A DNA stretch of 64,000 nt from Cepaea nemoralis (GCA_014155875.1 JACEFZ010004149.1:24224-88223), one strand, 5' to 3'. Counted from the stretch's first letter, positions 1 to 13,985 are shown. Translations and numbers: made by a program. The notes: generated by a model not told the origin, from the letters alone.

Positions 1-959
1 AAGTCCAATGAAACACCGAAAACACCAGCGAATAGCACAACGTTACATTCCGAATATTCCAACATCATTACGGAACAAGTGTGTGAAAAAACTATCGCTT
101 ACATCAGCTGTTCGTGTGTACTTCCGGAAAGTTAGAAAGTTAAACAAAAATCTAGCAGACTATGAACAAAACCTTAAAAATTAATGACGCTTGTAAAATA
201 TTTGTGAAACACGAATTTGAAATATACAAATTGTGTATTAATATTTTTGAAACTACTGTAATCTGAGAATCATACCTTGATTAACTGATTCACATTAGCG
301 ACATTTTTTTCGCTATTGTAAAGAAGTATCAAGCTATGACGCTGAGAAATAAATTTATAATTGTAATTTATTAGGTTTAACATCTGTTTAAATTATTTCC
401 CTTTCATTTAATAGGTGTCACCAATTACACCAAAGGGCGGTAAATCGAAATAGATAGTAATGTGTAATGTATAAAAATAGCCACTGTGTTGCCAGATTGT
501 CGACACGCCAATATTGCATCAGCTGGGCATGGAGAAGATTGCCAATGTTGTAGACCAACATGAGAGCTCCCTACCAAGTTTGGTTGGAACTCTACAGTTG
601 AATTCGTCTCATATTAGGACGTTTTACGGTCTAACCTGATGTCTAAGGACATATTATACGTTTTTTTTTGTTGGTTGCGAGGTAGTTGCATTGATTGCGG
701 GTGCTACCGGTCTGACTGGGTCAAAATTGCAACAGAGGTGATCATCCATCGAGAGGATGATACTTGGCAAGTGTTAAAGTCTGAATACATTATGACTTAA
801 TATGTATAATTTACAATACTTATGTATTTCTATTGAACCTATGCCAGGGTACATGACAACCAATGGGAAGATTCTGACTTGGGTAAGAATAGCAACCCTG
901 AAATTTACAGAGAATACACATGAAAGATAGAATCGTTCATGAATGACGCGCGGGGAGGG
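1..959 (+). mobile_element. 3' interior of LTR retrotransposon D (cut by window edge)
   Basis: This stretch lies directly upstream of a 3' LTR and a purine tract, so it should be the 3' end of an LTR element's internal region. I see no retroviral-type protein motif in any frame; it may be untranslated or decayed sequence. The only open frames are short and lack recognisable domains. The rest of the element would lie to the left of the window. Confidence 0.45.
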
Positions 960-1480
960 TGTCATAATCCCCATTGATATGCCGCGACATTGTTACGCCC
1001 GCCAGGCGAACACCAGTGACTTACTCACAGGTTTCGCTGACGACAGAGAGAGCGACCGTCAGAGTCAAGCCAGTACAAGCGTGACGCATGCAATTCTCGC
1101 GTGCGCTCGAATCCACAGGGCAAGCACTGTGAGCGGAAAACGCCAGACACGGCTAGGGGCATCAGATGAGACTGACGTGTATGAAAGCGGCTCTTGTATT
1201 TCTGTGCCTGAATGTAGATTGCTCGTAGCTCTTGGAAGAAGATAGAAAGACTGCATAGCTGTGGGTTTGAGTTTGTGAGTGCATTGATGTATTATGTATA
1301 GGTTGTGATATTCACCTTGTGATGGCCACATGCCGAATTAGATTGTGTTGCATGTGAAGTGTAAATAAAACCATCAAACTTAGTGTTACTGTGTGTCCCG
1401 TCAAGTCATTCTGTACTTGTGTATGTCTCACATATGTTAGGTCCAGCGAGCCAGATTCATTACATTGTAAGACCCTGACA
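960..1480 (+). repeat. 3' LTR of retrotransposon D
   Basis: The 521-bp segment starts TGTCATAATCC and ends CCCTGACA, so it has the TG...CA ends and short TGTCA/TGACA inverted termini seen in the other LTRs of this window. A purine tract (GGGGAGGG, 952-959) sits immediately upstream, as expected of the plus-strand primer. An AATAAA signal lies near 1364, in the expected R region. The base after the LTR is the first base of the 17-bp satellite, so the first five satellite bases (TTACT) would be the target duplication. The 5' LTR is outside the window, so the pair cannot be compared. Confidence 0.6.
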
Positions 1481-1803
1481 TTACTGTTCCTATATTGTTA
1501 CTGTTCTTATCGTGTTACTGTTCCTATCTTGTTACTGTTCCTATCTTGTTATTGTTCATATCTTGTTACTGTTCATATCTTGTTACTGTTCATATCTTGT
1601 TACTGTTCATATCTTGTAACTGTAACTATTTTGTTACTGTTCATATCTTGTTACTGTTCATATCTTGTTACTGTTCATATCGTGTTACTGTTCATATCGT
1701 GTTACTGTTCATATCTTGTTACTGTTCATATCTTGTTACTGTTCATATCTTGTTACTGTTCATATCTTGTTACTGTTCCTATCTTGTTACTGTTCCTATC
1801 TTG

Positions 1804-3290
1804 TTATTTCCTATCTTGCTCTCATATCTTGTTACTGTTCCTATCTTGTTACTGTTCCTTCTTGTACTGTTTCTTTTTGTTCTATCTTGTTTGTTTCTAT
1901 CTTGTTACTTTCATTCGTGTTACTGTTCATATCTTGTTACTGTTCATATTTGTTACTGTTCCTATTTGTTACTGTTCCTGTTACTGTTCCTATCTGTTAC
2001 TGTTCCTATCTTGTTATTGTTCATATCTTGTTACTGTTCATATTTGTTACTGTTCATATTTGTTTTCATATCTTGTACTGTTATTGTTTGTTATATTTGT
2101 TACTGTTCATATCTTGTTACTGTACTATCTTGTTACTGTTCATATCTTGTTACTGTTCTATCTTTTACTGTTCATATTTTTACTGTTCTATATTTCTGTT
2201 CATATCTTGTTACTGTTCCTATCTTGTTACTGTTTTTGTTACTGTTCTATCTATTTGTTACTGTTCCTATCTTGTTATGTTCATATCTTGTTACTGTTCT
2301 TCTTGTTACTTTCTTGTTTGTTTATCTGTTACTTAATTTTGTTACTTTCATTCTTGTTACTTTATATCTTTCTGTTCTATCTGTTCTGTTCTATCTGTTA
2401 CTGTTCTACTTGTTACTGTTCCTATCTTGTTACTGTTCATATCTTTTTACTGTTCATATCTTTTACTGATCCTACTTTGTTACTGTTCCTATCTTGTTCT
2501 GTTCATACTTGTTACTGTTCCTACTTGTTACTGTTCATATCTTTTCTGTTCATATCTTGTAATTTCATATCTGTTACTGTTCATATCTTTTACTGTTCAT
2601 ATCTTTTACTGTTCATATCTTTTCTGTTCCTATTGTTTCTGTTCTATCTTTTACTGTTCCTATCTTGTTACTTTCTTCTTGTTACTTTCCTATCTTGTTA
2701 CTTCCTATCTTTTGTTCATATCTTGTTACTGTTATATTTGTTACTGTTAATATCTTGTTACTGTTCATATCTTGTTACTGTTCATATCTTGTTACTGTTC
2801 ATCTTTACGTTTACTGTTCCTATAGTGTTATGTTCATATCTTGTTACTGTTCCTATCTGTTACTGTTCTATCTTGTTATTGTTCTATTGTTACTGTTCAT
2901 ATGCTTACTGTTCATATTTGTTATTTCATTCTGTTACTGTTCATATTTTTAACTGTTACTATCTTGTTACTGTTCCTATCTTGTTATGTTCCTATTTTCG
3001 TTCTTGTTACTGTTCTATCTTGTTACTGTTCATATCTTGTTACTGTTCCTATCTTGTTATGTTCATTCTTCTCTGTTCTATCTTTCTGTTCTATCTTTCT
3101 TTTATCTGTTCCTTCTTTTGTTCTTTTTTTCTGTTCCCTTTGTACTGTTCATATTTGTTACTGTTCCTATCTTTTACTGTTCCTATCTTGTTACTGTTCC
3201 CATCTTTACTGTTCTATTGTTTATATCTTGTTACTGTTCTATTGTTACTGTTCATATTTGTTACTGTTCATATCTTGTTACTGTTCTATC
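1804..3290 (+). repeat. deletion-rich block 1 of the 17-bp satellite
   Basis: Units here are shortened by small losses (for example TTGTTATTTCC and TATCTTTTACTG) and most are under 17 bp. Differences from consensus are nearly all missing bases, with few substitutions. Regular 17-bp units resume near 3300. The block may be real decay or long-read consensus error. Confidence 0.75.
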
Positions 3291-5269
3291 TTGTTATGTT
3301 CATATCTTGTTACTGTTCCTATCTTGTTACTGTTCCTATCTTGTTATTGTTCATATCTTGTTACTGTTCCTATCTTGTTACTGTTCATATCTTGTTACTG
3401 TTCATATCTTGTTACTGTTAACTATCTTGTTACTGTTCATATCTTGTTACTGTTCATATCTTGTTACTGTAACTATCTTGTTACTGTTCATATCTTGTTA
3501 CTGTTCATATCTTGTTACTGTTCATATCGTGTTACTGTTCCTTTATTGTTACTGTTCATATCTTGTTACTGTTCCTATCTTGTTACTGTTCTTATCGTGT
3601 TACTGTTCCTATCATGTTACTGTTCCTATCTTGTTATTGTTCATATCTTGTTACTGTTCATATCTTGTTACTGTTCATATCTTGTTACTGTTCATATCTT
3701 GTTACTGTTCATATCTTGTTACTGTTCATATCTTGTAACTGTAACTATCTTGTTACTGTTCATATCTTGTTACTGTTCATATCTTGTTACTGCTCATATC
3801 GTGTTACTGGTCCTATCGTGTTACTGTTCCTATACTTGTTACTGTTCATATCTTGTTACTGTTCATATCTTGTTACTGTTTCAGATTCTTGGTTACTGTT
3901 TCCTATCTTGTTACTGTTCAGATCTTGTTACTGTTCATATCCTTTGTTACTGTTCTATCTTGTTACTGTTCATATCTTGTTACTGTTCCTATCTTGTTAC
4001 TGTTCATATCTTGTTACTGGTCATATCTTGTTTACTGTTCCTATCTTGTTACTGTTCCTATCTTGTTACTGGTTCGATATCTTGTTATTCGTTCCTATCT
4101 TGTTACTGTTCATATCTTGTTACTGTTCTATCTGTTACTGTTCATATCTTGTTACTGTTACATATCTTGTTACTGTTCATATCTTGTTACTGTTCCTATC
4201 TTGTTACTGTTCCATCTTGTACTGTTCCTATCTTGTTACTGTTCCTATCTTGTTACTGTTCCTATCTTGTTACTGTTCCTATCTTGTTACTGTTCCTATC
4301 TTGTTCACTGTTCCTATCTTGTAACTGTAACTATTGTTGCTTCATATCTTGTTACTGTTCATATCTTGTTACTGTTCATATCTTGTTACTGTTCATATCT
4401 TGTTACTGTTCATATCTTGTTACTGTTCATATCTTGTTACTGTTCATTATCTTGTTACTGTTCATATCTTGTTACTGTTCATACTTTACTGTTCATATCT
4501 TGTTACTGTTCATATCTTGTTACTGTTCATATCTTGTAACTGTAACTATCTTGTTACTGTTCCATATCTTGTTACTGTTGTCCTATCGTGTTCGACTGTT
4601 TCCTATCTTGTTACTGTTCATATCTTGTTACTGTTCATATCGTGTTACTGTTCCTTTGTTACTGTCATATCTTGTTACTTGTTCCTATCTTGTTACTGTT
4701 CCTATCTGTTACTGTTCCTATCTTGTTACTGTTCCTATCTTGTTACTGTTCCTATCTTGTTACTGTTCATATCTTGTTACTGTTCCTATCTTGTACTGTT
4801 CCTATCTTGTACTGTCCTAAAATCTGTAACGGCTAACTATCGTGTTGCTGTTCATATCTTGTTACTGTTCATATCGTGTTACTGTTCATGATCTTGGTTA
4901 CTGTTCATATCTTGTTACTGTTCATATCTTGTTACTGTTCATATCTTGTTACTGCTCCTATCTTGTTACTGTTCCTATCTTGTTATTGTTCTATCTTGTT
5001 ACTGTTCCTATCTTGTTACTGTTCATATCTTGTTACTGTTCATATCTTGTAACTGTAACTATCTTGTTACTGTTCATATCTTGTTACTGTTCATATTTTG
5101 TTACTGTAACTATCTTGTTACTGTTCATATCTTGTTACTGTTCATATCTTGTTACTGTTCATATCGTGTTACTGTTCCTTATAGTGTTACTGTTCATATC
5201 TTGTTACTGTTCCTATCTTGTTACTGTTCTTATCGTGTTACTGTTCCTATCATGTTACTGTTCCTATCT

Positions 5270-6200
5270 TGTTACTTGTTCATATCTTGTTACTGTTCTT
5301 ATCGTGTTCGGTTCCAGATCTTGTTACTGTTTCATATCTTGTTAACTTGTTCATATCTTGTTACTGTTCATAGCTTTGTTAACTGTTCATAGCGTGTTAC
5401 TGTTCATATCGTGTTACTGTTCATATCTTGTTTACGGTTCATATCTTTTACTGTTCATAGCTTGTTGAAGAGGGCAGATATGAGGACTGTTCATATCTTG
5501 TTACGGATTCATAATCTTGTTACTGTTACTATCTTGTTAGCTGGTTCATATCTTGTCTACTGTTCATATCTTGTTACGTGTTCAATATCTTGTAACTGTA
5601 ACATTAAAATTTCTTGTACTGTTCCTACTTGTTAAACTGTTAAATAATCTTGTTAACTGCTTCATATCTTGTTACTGTTCATATCTTGTTACTGTTCATA
5701 TCGTGTTACTGTTCCTATACTTGTTTACTGTTCTATATCTTGTTACTGTTCCTATCTTGTTACTGGATCTTATCGTGTTACTGTGTTCCTATCTTGTTAC
5801 TGTGTCCATCTTGGATATTGTTCATATCTTGTATTACGTCAGTATCTTGTTACTGTTCCTATCTTGTTACTTCCTATCTTGCTACTGGATACATGTCTAA
5901 TCTTGTTACTGTTCCTATCTTGTTACCTGTTACTATCTTGTACTGTTTCCTATCTTGTATACTGTTCACTATCGTGTTACTGTTCCATATCTTGTTACTG
6001 TTCATATCTTGTTACTGTTCATATCTTGTTACTGTTCATATCGTGTTACTGTTCAGCTTGTTACGGGTTCATGATCTTGTTACTGTTTCATATCTTGTTA
6101 CTTGTTCCTATCTTGTTACTTGTTCGTATCGTGTTACTGTTCCTATCTGTTTACTGTTTCACTATCTTGTACTGTTCTATCTTGTGACTGTTCACTATCT
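5270..6200 (+). repeat. insertion-bearing block of the 17-bp satellite
   Basis: Units here gain extra bases, as in CTTGGTTACTG and GATCTTGTTACTGTGTCC. A non-satellite insert (GAAGAGGGCAGATATGAGGA) sits at 5466-5485. This contrasts with the loss-only blocks on either side. Confidence 0.65.
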
Positions 6201-6429
6201 TGTTAGCTGTTCATATCTTGTTACTGTTCATATCTTGTTACTGTTAACTATCTTGTTACTGTTCATATCTTGTTACTGTTCATATCTTGTTACTGTTTCA
6301 CTATCTTGTTACTGTTCCTATCTTGTTACTGTTCATATCTTGTTACTGTTCATATCTTGTTACTGTTCATATCGTGTTACTGTTCATATCTTGTTACTGT
6401 TCTATCTTGTTACTGTTCATATCTTGTTA

Positions 6430-6800
6430 CTGTTCCTATCTTTCTTGTTCTATCTTTTGGTTCTATCTTTTACTGTTCATATTTTATGTTCATTCTTTTA
6501 CTGTTCCTACTTGTTCTGTTTTCTTTTTTTCTTGTTACTTTCTTCTTGTTACTGTTCATATCTTGTTACTTTCATATCTTTTACTTTATATCTGTAACTG
6601 TTCTATCTTGTTACTGTTCATATCTTGTTACTGTAACTATCTTGTTCTGTTCATCTTTTTTACTTTCTATCTTGTTTGTTCTATTTTTACTGTTTATTTT
6701 TTTCATATCTTGTTACTGTTCTATCTTTTTACTGTTCTTTTGTTACTGTTCCTATCTGTTACTGTTCCTATCTTTCTTGTTCATATCTTTTACTGTTCCC
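6430..6800 (+). repeat. deletion-rich block 2 of the 17-bp satellite
   Basis: A shorter stretch of the same loss-only variation as 1804-3290, including long T runs near 6528. It is flanked by regular units. Confidence 0.7.
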
Positions 6801-7879
6801 TTTTTGTACTGTTCATATCTTGTTACTGTTCCTATCTTGTTACTGTTCCTATCTTGTTACTGTTCCGTTACTGTTAATATCTTGTTACTGTATCTATCTT
6901 GTTACTGTTCCTATCTTGTTACTGTTCATATCTTGTTACCTGTTCCTATCTTGTTACTGTTCATATCTTGTTACTGTTCATATCTTGTACTGTTCCTATC
7001 TTGTTACTGTTCATATCTTGTTACTGTTCTATCTTGTTACTGTTCCTATCTGTGTTACTGGTAATCATATCTTGTGACTGTACATATCTTGTTACTGTTC
7101 ATATCGTGTTACTGTTAACTATCTTGTTACTGATCATATCTTGTTACTGTTCTATCTTGTATATCGTTAACTGTTCTATATCGTGTTACTGTTCCATATC
7201 TTGTTACTGTTCATATCTTGTTACTGTTCATATTCTTGTTACTGTTCATATCTTGTTACTGTTCCTATCTTGTTACTGTCATATCTTGTTACTGTTCATA
7301 CTTGTTACTGTTCCTATCTTGTTTACTGTTATATCTTGTTACTGTTCACTATCTTGTTACTGTTCACTATCTTGTTACTGTTCATATCTTGTTTACTGTT
7401 CCTATCTGTTACTGTCCTATCTGTTACTGTTCATATCTTGTTACTGTTCATATCTTGTTTACTGTTCCTATCTTGTTACTGTTCCTATCTTGTTACTGTT
7501 CATATCTTGTTACTGTTCCTATCTTGTTACTGTTCCTATCTTGTTACTGTTCCTATCTTGTTACTGTTCCTATCTTGTTACTGTTCATATCTTGTTACTG
7601 TTCCTATCTTGTTACTGTTCCTATCTTGTTACTGTTCCTATCTTGTTACTGTTCATATCTTGTTACTGTTCATATCTTGTTACTGTTCATATCTTGTTAC
7701 TGTTCCTATCTTGTTACTGTTCCTATCTTGTTACTGTTCATATCTTGTTACTGTTCATATCTTGTTACTGTTCATATCTTGTTACTGTTCCTATCTTGTT
7801 ACTGTTCATATCTTGTTACTGTTCATATCTTGTTACTGTTCATATCTTGTTACTGTTCCTATCTTGTTACTGTTCCTAT

Positions 7880-8880
7880 CTTGTACTGTTCTATCTTGTT
7901 ACTTTCATTCTTGTCTGTTCATATTTTTTTTCTTCTTGTTACTTTCCTATCTTGTTATGTTCCTATCTTGTTACTGTTCATATCTTGTTACTGTTCCTTT
8001 GTTACTGTTCTATCTTTTTCTTTCATTCTTGTTATTTCTATCTTTTACTGTTCATATCTTGTTACTGTTCCTATCTTGTTACTTTCCTATCTTGTTACTG
8101 TTCTTATTTTACTGTTCATATCTTGTTACTGTTCCTATCTTTTTTTATATCTTTTATGTTCTATCTTTTTACTGTTCCTTGTTACTGTTCCTATTTTTAT
8201 TCATCTTTTTACTGTTCTATCTTGTTCTTTCCTATCTTGTTACTGTTCCCATTCTTGTTACTGTTCATATCTGTTCTGTTCCTATTTGTTACTGTTCCTA
8301 TCTTGTTCTGTTCCTATCTTGTTACTTTCATATCTTGTTACTGTTATATCTTGTTATTTCCTATCTTGTTACTGTTTCATATCTTGTTACTTTCTTCTTG
8401 TTCTGTTCCTACTTTTCTTTCTATCTTGTTATGTTCTATCTGTTACTGTTCCTTCTTGTTATGTTCTACTGTTACTGTTCTATCTTTTACTGTTCCTTCT
8501 TGTTACTGTTCCTTTTTTTATCTTTTCTGTTCCTATCTTTACTGTTCATATCTTGTTACGTTCTATTTGTTCTTATCTTTTACTGTTCTATCTTGTTACT
8601 GTTCATATCTTGTTACTGTTATCTGTTACTGTTCCTATCGTTTACTTTCTATCTTGTTACTGTTCCTATCTTGCTCTGTTCATATCTTGTTACTTCTATT
8701 TGTTACTGTTCATATCTTGTTACTGTTTATCTTGTTCTGTTTCATATCTTGTTACTTTCAATCTTGTTACTGTTCATATCTTGTTACTGTTCATATCTTG
8801 TTACTGTTCTATTGTTACTTCTCATATCTTGTTGTTCTTCTTGTATGTTCATCTTGTTACTGTTCTTCTTGTTACTTTCC
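7880..8880 (+). repeat. deletion-rich block 3 of the 17-bp satellite
   Basis: About 1 kb of shortened units following a very regular run (about 7480-7870). Regular units resume near 8880. Losses again dominate over substitutions. Confidence 0.7.
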
Positions 8881-11479
8881 ATATCTTGTTACTGTTCCTA
8901 TCTTGTTACTGTTCATATCTTGTTACTGTTCCTATCTTGTTACTGTTCATATCTTGTTACTGTTCCTATCTTGTTACTGTTCATATCGTGTTACTGTTCA
9001 TATCTTGTACTGTTCATATCTTGTTACTGTTCATATCTTGTTACTGTTCATATCTTGTTACTGTTTCATATCTTGTTACTGTTCATATCTTGTACTGTTA
9101 CTATCTTGTTACTGTTCATATCTTGTTACTGTTCCTATCTTGTTTACTGTTCATATCTTGTTACTGTTCATATCTTGTTACTGTTCCTATCGTGTTACTG
9201 TTCATATCTTGTTACTGTTCATATCTTGTACTGTTCATATCTTGTTACTGTTCATATCTTGTTACTGTTCATATCTTGTTACTGTTCCTATCTTGTTACT
9301 GTTCCTATCTTGTTACTGTTCCTATCTTGTTACTGTTCCTATCTTGTTACTGTTCCTATCTTGTTACTGTTCCTATCTTGTACTGTACTATCTGTTCCTA
9401 TCTTGTTACTGTTCCTATCTTGTTACTGTTCACTATCTTGTTACTGTTCATATCTTGTTACTGTTCATATCTTGTTACTGTTCATAATCTTTGTTACTGT
9501 TCCTATCTTGTTACTGTTCATATCTTGTTACTGTTCCTATCTTGTTACTGTTCCTATCGTGTTACTGTTCATATCTTGTTACTGTTCATATCTTGTTACT
9601 GTTCATATCTTGTTACTGTTCCTATTCTTGTTACTGTTCATATCTTGTTACTGTTCATATCTTGTTACTGTTCATATCTTGTTACTGTTCATATCTTGTT
9701 ACTGTTCATATCTTGTTACTGTTCCTATCTTGTTACTGTTCATATCTTGTTACTGTTCCTATCTTGTTACTGTTCCTATCTTGTTACTGTTCATATCTTG
9801 GTACTGTTCCTATCTTGTTACTGTTCATATCTTGTTACTGTTCCTAATCTTGTTACTGTTACTATCTTGTTACTGTTCCTATCTTGTTACTGTTCATATC
9901 TTGTTACTGTTCCTATCTTGTTACTGTTCCTATCTTGTTACTGTTCCTATCTTGTTACTGTTCTATCTGTTACTGTTCCTATCTTGCTAACTGTTCACTA
10001 TCGTGTTACTGTTCCTATCTTGTTACTGTTCATATCTTGTTACTGTTCATATCTTGTTACTGTTCATATCTTGTTACTGTTCATATCTTGTTACTGTTCC
10101 TATCTTGTTACTGTTCCTATCTTGTTACTGTTCCTATCTTGTTACTGTTCATATCTTGTTACTGTTCCTATCTTGTTACTGTTCATATCGTGTTACTGTT
10201 CCTATCTTGTTACTGTTCATATCGTGTTACTGTTCATATCTTGTTACTGTTCACTATCGTGTTGCTGTTCATATCTTGTTACTGTTCATATCGTGTTACT
10301 GTTAATATCTTGTTACTGTTCATATCTTGTTACTGTTCCTAGTCTTGTTACTGTTCATATCTTGTTACTGTTCCTATCTTGTTACTGTTCCTAGTCTTGT
10401 TACTGTTCATATCTTGTTACTGTTCCTATCTTGTTACTGTTCATATCTTGTTACTGTTCATATCTTGTTACTGTTCATATCTTGTTACTGTTCATATCTT
10501 GTTACTGTTCATATCTTGTTACTGTTCATATCTTGTTACTGTTCATATCTTGTTACTGTTCCTATCTTGTTACTGTTCATATCGTGTTACTGTTCCTATC
10601 TTGTTACTGTTCACTATCTTGTTACTGGTTTCATATCTTGTTACTGTTCATATCTTGTTACTGTTCATATCTTGTTACTGTTCATATCTTGTTACTGTTC
10701 ATATCTTGTTACTGTCCTATCTTGTTACTGTTCCTATCTTGTTACTGTTCATATCTTGTTACTGTTCATATCTTGTTACTGTTCATATCTTGTTACTGTT
10801 CATATCTTGTACTGTTCCTATCTTGTTACTGTTCATATCTTGTTACTGTTCCTATCTTGTTACTGTTCATATCTTGTTACTGTTCATATCTTGTTACTGT
10901 TCATATCTTGTTACTGTTCCTATCTTGTTACTGTTCCTATCTTGTTACTGTTCCTATCTTGTTACTGTTCCTATCTTGTTACTGTTCCTATCTTGTTACT
11001 GTTCCTATCTTGTTACTGTTCCTATCTTGCTAACTGTTTCATATCTTGTTACTGTTCCTATCTTGTTACTGTTCCTATCTTGTTACTGTTCCTACTTCTT
11101 GTTACTGTTCATATCTTGTTACTGTTCCTATCTTGTTACTGTTCCTATCTTGTTACTGTTCCTATCTTGTTACTGTTCATATCTTGTTACTGTTCCTATC
11201 TTGTTACTGTTCTATCTTGTTACTGTTCCTATCTTGTTAACTGTTCATATCTTGTTACTGTTCCTATCTTGTTACTGTTCATATCTTGTTACTGTTCTAT
11301 CTTGTTACTGTTCCTATCTTGTTACTGTTCTATCTTGTTACTGTTCATATCTTGTTAACTGGTCATATCTTGTTACTGTTCTTATCTTGTTACTGTTCCT
11401 ATCTTGTTACTGTTCCTATCGTTGTTACTGTTCCTTATCTTGTTACTGTTCCTATCTTGTTACTGTTCCTATCGTGTAT

Positions 11480-12410
11480 ACTGTATCGTGTAACGTCTTA
11501 TATGTAACTGTTCTTATCGTGTTACTGTTCCTATCCTGTTACTGTTCTTATCGTGTTACTGTTCCTATCTTGTTACTGTTCTTACCGTGTTAACTGTTCT
11601 TATCTTGTTACTGTTCCTATCTTGTTACTGTTCTTATCGTGTTACTGTTCCTATCTTGTTACTGTTCCTATCTTGTTACTGTTCTTATCGTGTTACTGTT
11701 CCTATCTTGTTACTGTTCATATCTTGTTATTGTTCATATCCTGTTAGTGTTCCTATCTTGTTACTGTTCATATCTTGTAACTGTAACTATCTTGTTACTG
11801 TTCCTATCTTGTTACTGTTCTTATCTTGTTACTGTTCCTATCTTGTTACTGTTCTTATCGTGTTACTGTTATTATCTTGTTACTGTTCTTATCGTGTTAC
11901 TGTTCCTATCTTGTTACTGTTCTTATAGTGTTACTGTCCCTATCTTGTTACTGTTCCTATCTTGTTACTGTTCTTATCGTGTTACTGTTCCTGTTGTGTT
12001 ACTGTTCCTATCTTGGTACTGTTCCTATCTTGTTACTGTTCCTATCTTGTTACTGTTTCTATCTTGTTACTGTTCTTATCGTGTAACTGTTCTTATCTTG
12101 TTACTTTTCCTATCTTGTTACTGTTTTTATCGTGTTACTGTTCCTGTTGTGTTACTGTTCGTATCGTGTTACTGTTCCTATCTTGTTACTGTTCTTATCG
12201 TGTTACTGTTCCTATCTTGTTACTGTTCCTATCTTGTTACTGTTCTTATCGTGTTACTGTTCCTGGTGTGTTACTGTTCCTATCTTGTTACTGTTCCTAT
12301 CTTGTTACTGTTCTTATCGTGTTGCTGTTCCTGTAGTGTTACTGTTCCTATCTTGTTACTGTTCCTATCTTGTTACTGTTCCTATCTTGTTACTGTTCCT
12401 ATCTTGTTAC
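11480..12410 (+). repeat. dimer-like edge domain of the 17-bp satellite
   Basis: Toward the right edge, units ending TTATCGTG alternate with units ending CTATCTTG, giving an approximate 34-bp period. Further variants such as CTGTTGTG and CTGGTGTG appear. Array edges usually diverge from the core because they are homogenised less often; that reading is inference. Confidence 0.7.
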
Positions 12411-12472
12411 AGTACAGGACTATGGCTATACGAACTCCCAAGTTCAGGTTTATATTGTGCTTTACCTAGATT

Positions 12473-12770
12473 GGGATACTCCGTGGAGAAGTGGTTAACC
12501 CACCCGTCTCGCGTTCCGAAGGCTGATGGTTCGATTCCGGTTCACAAGTGCAGTTTTCTTGGAGACTCCTGTGGGTTGTCGCTGGAGCTACGGAGTTCGT
12601 GCTTTGTAGGACACTTTCGGCAGGCCGCCTTGCGGAAAGAGACCCTATCATGTGGGACAAAACCCGGTGTAATGAAGTCGACTTTCTCACCTTTTAAACC
12701 TTTGTTAAACTCAACTCTACGTAGAGAACTTAAGAACACGATCCCCCCCCCCCCCTTTTTTTTTTCCCCA
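12473..12770 (+). mobile_element. tRNA-derived SINE, family A, copy 1
   Basis: A tRNA-like head carries an A-box (TGGAGAAGTGG, 12484-12494) and a perfect B-box (GGTTCGATTCC, 12528-12538). A body follows that recurs at 19244-19499 and 28601-28724. It has shared blocks such as CTACGGAGTTCGTGCTTTG and GAAAGAGACC. The 3' part ends in a C run followed by a T run (12745-12769). It lies just outside the satellite edge. No target duplication was found, so the right boundary is approximate. Confidence 0.75.
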
Positions 12771-12895
12771 GTGACGATAACCGTTACCAGTGATTCAGCA
12801 ACATCGCAGTAGGGTCCGCGCTTCCACACTAGCACAAATTGTTTAGTTAGGAATGCTAAATGCGCAGTCACAATGACGCATCAAACACTGTAACT

Positions 12896-13010
12896 GTCAT
12901 TATCATCATCCAGTGCCTTGCTGGCGTCTGCGATCATGCCTCTCCACATATTGTGATCTCCGACGACATGGTTCAGTTTGTGTGTTGACTCCATTCCGAA
13001 CTGCACGCCA
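12896..13010 (-). pseudogene. RTE-like LINE 3'-end fragment
   Basis: On the minus strand this resembles the C-terminal coding end of the LINE at 18661-19850. Both share the run around TGTGATCTCCGACGACATGG and GTGTGTTGACTCC. A TCATCATC tract on the left would be the LINE's simple-repeat tail. Coding capacity is lost. Confidence 0.45.
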
Positions 13011-13261
13011 ACTTAAAAACTTAATTCTTCCAAAGGATTAACAACCAACCACCCAACTGTAAAAAGTGGACTATAAAAAGAACACCAGTTTTGGGACTAT
13101 CCGTAGCTACTTGTCTGACTCTTTACAGAAATAGATGGTCTACCAGCGCGGCGCACATCTTGAACATTGCCAGTGATGCGAAATTTCTTAATTAAATTGC
13201 TAACGCATTCGGATGAGGTGCTTGAGTATCAGGACATGTAATCATAAATTGTTGAACAACC

Positions 13262-13985
<724 letters not shown>

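Larger units (their letters stand above)
1481..12410 (+). repeat. 17-bp satellite array, about 640 units
   Basis: About 10.9 kb of head-to-tail units with consensus TTACTGTTCMTATCTTG, where M is A or C. The CAT and CCT versions are interspersed. Minor versions carry CGTG for CTTG, TTAT for CTAT, or the block TGTAACTGTAACTATCTTG. The plus strand is T-rich and G-poor. The unit contains no stop trinucleotide in any plus-strand frame, and 17 is not a multiple of three, so every frame reads open with a 17-residue period. These open frames are an arithmetic consequence and not genes. The array is clean in some stretches and strongly indel-bearing in others. No embedded gene or transposon was seen. 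Confidence 0.97.

Noticed and set aside
1391..11747. Very long Leu/Cys/Tyr-rich open frames (up to 1058 codons) as membrane proteins
   Set aside because: They are the 17-bp satellite read in three overlapping frames; the unit has no stop codon, and all frames give the same 17-residue period.
1481..12410. CRISPR array
   Set aside because: Units are contiguous without spacers, and the surroundings are eukaryotic.
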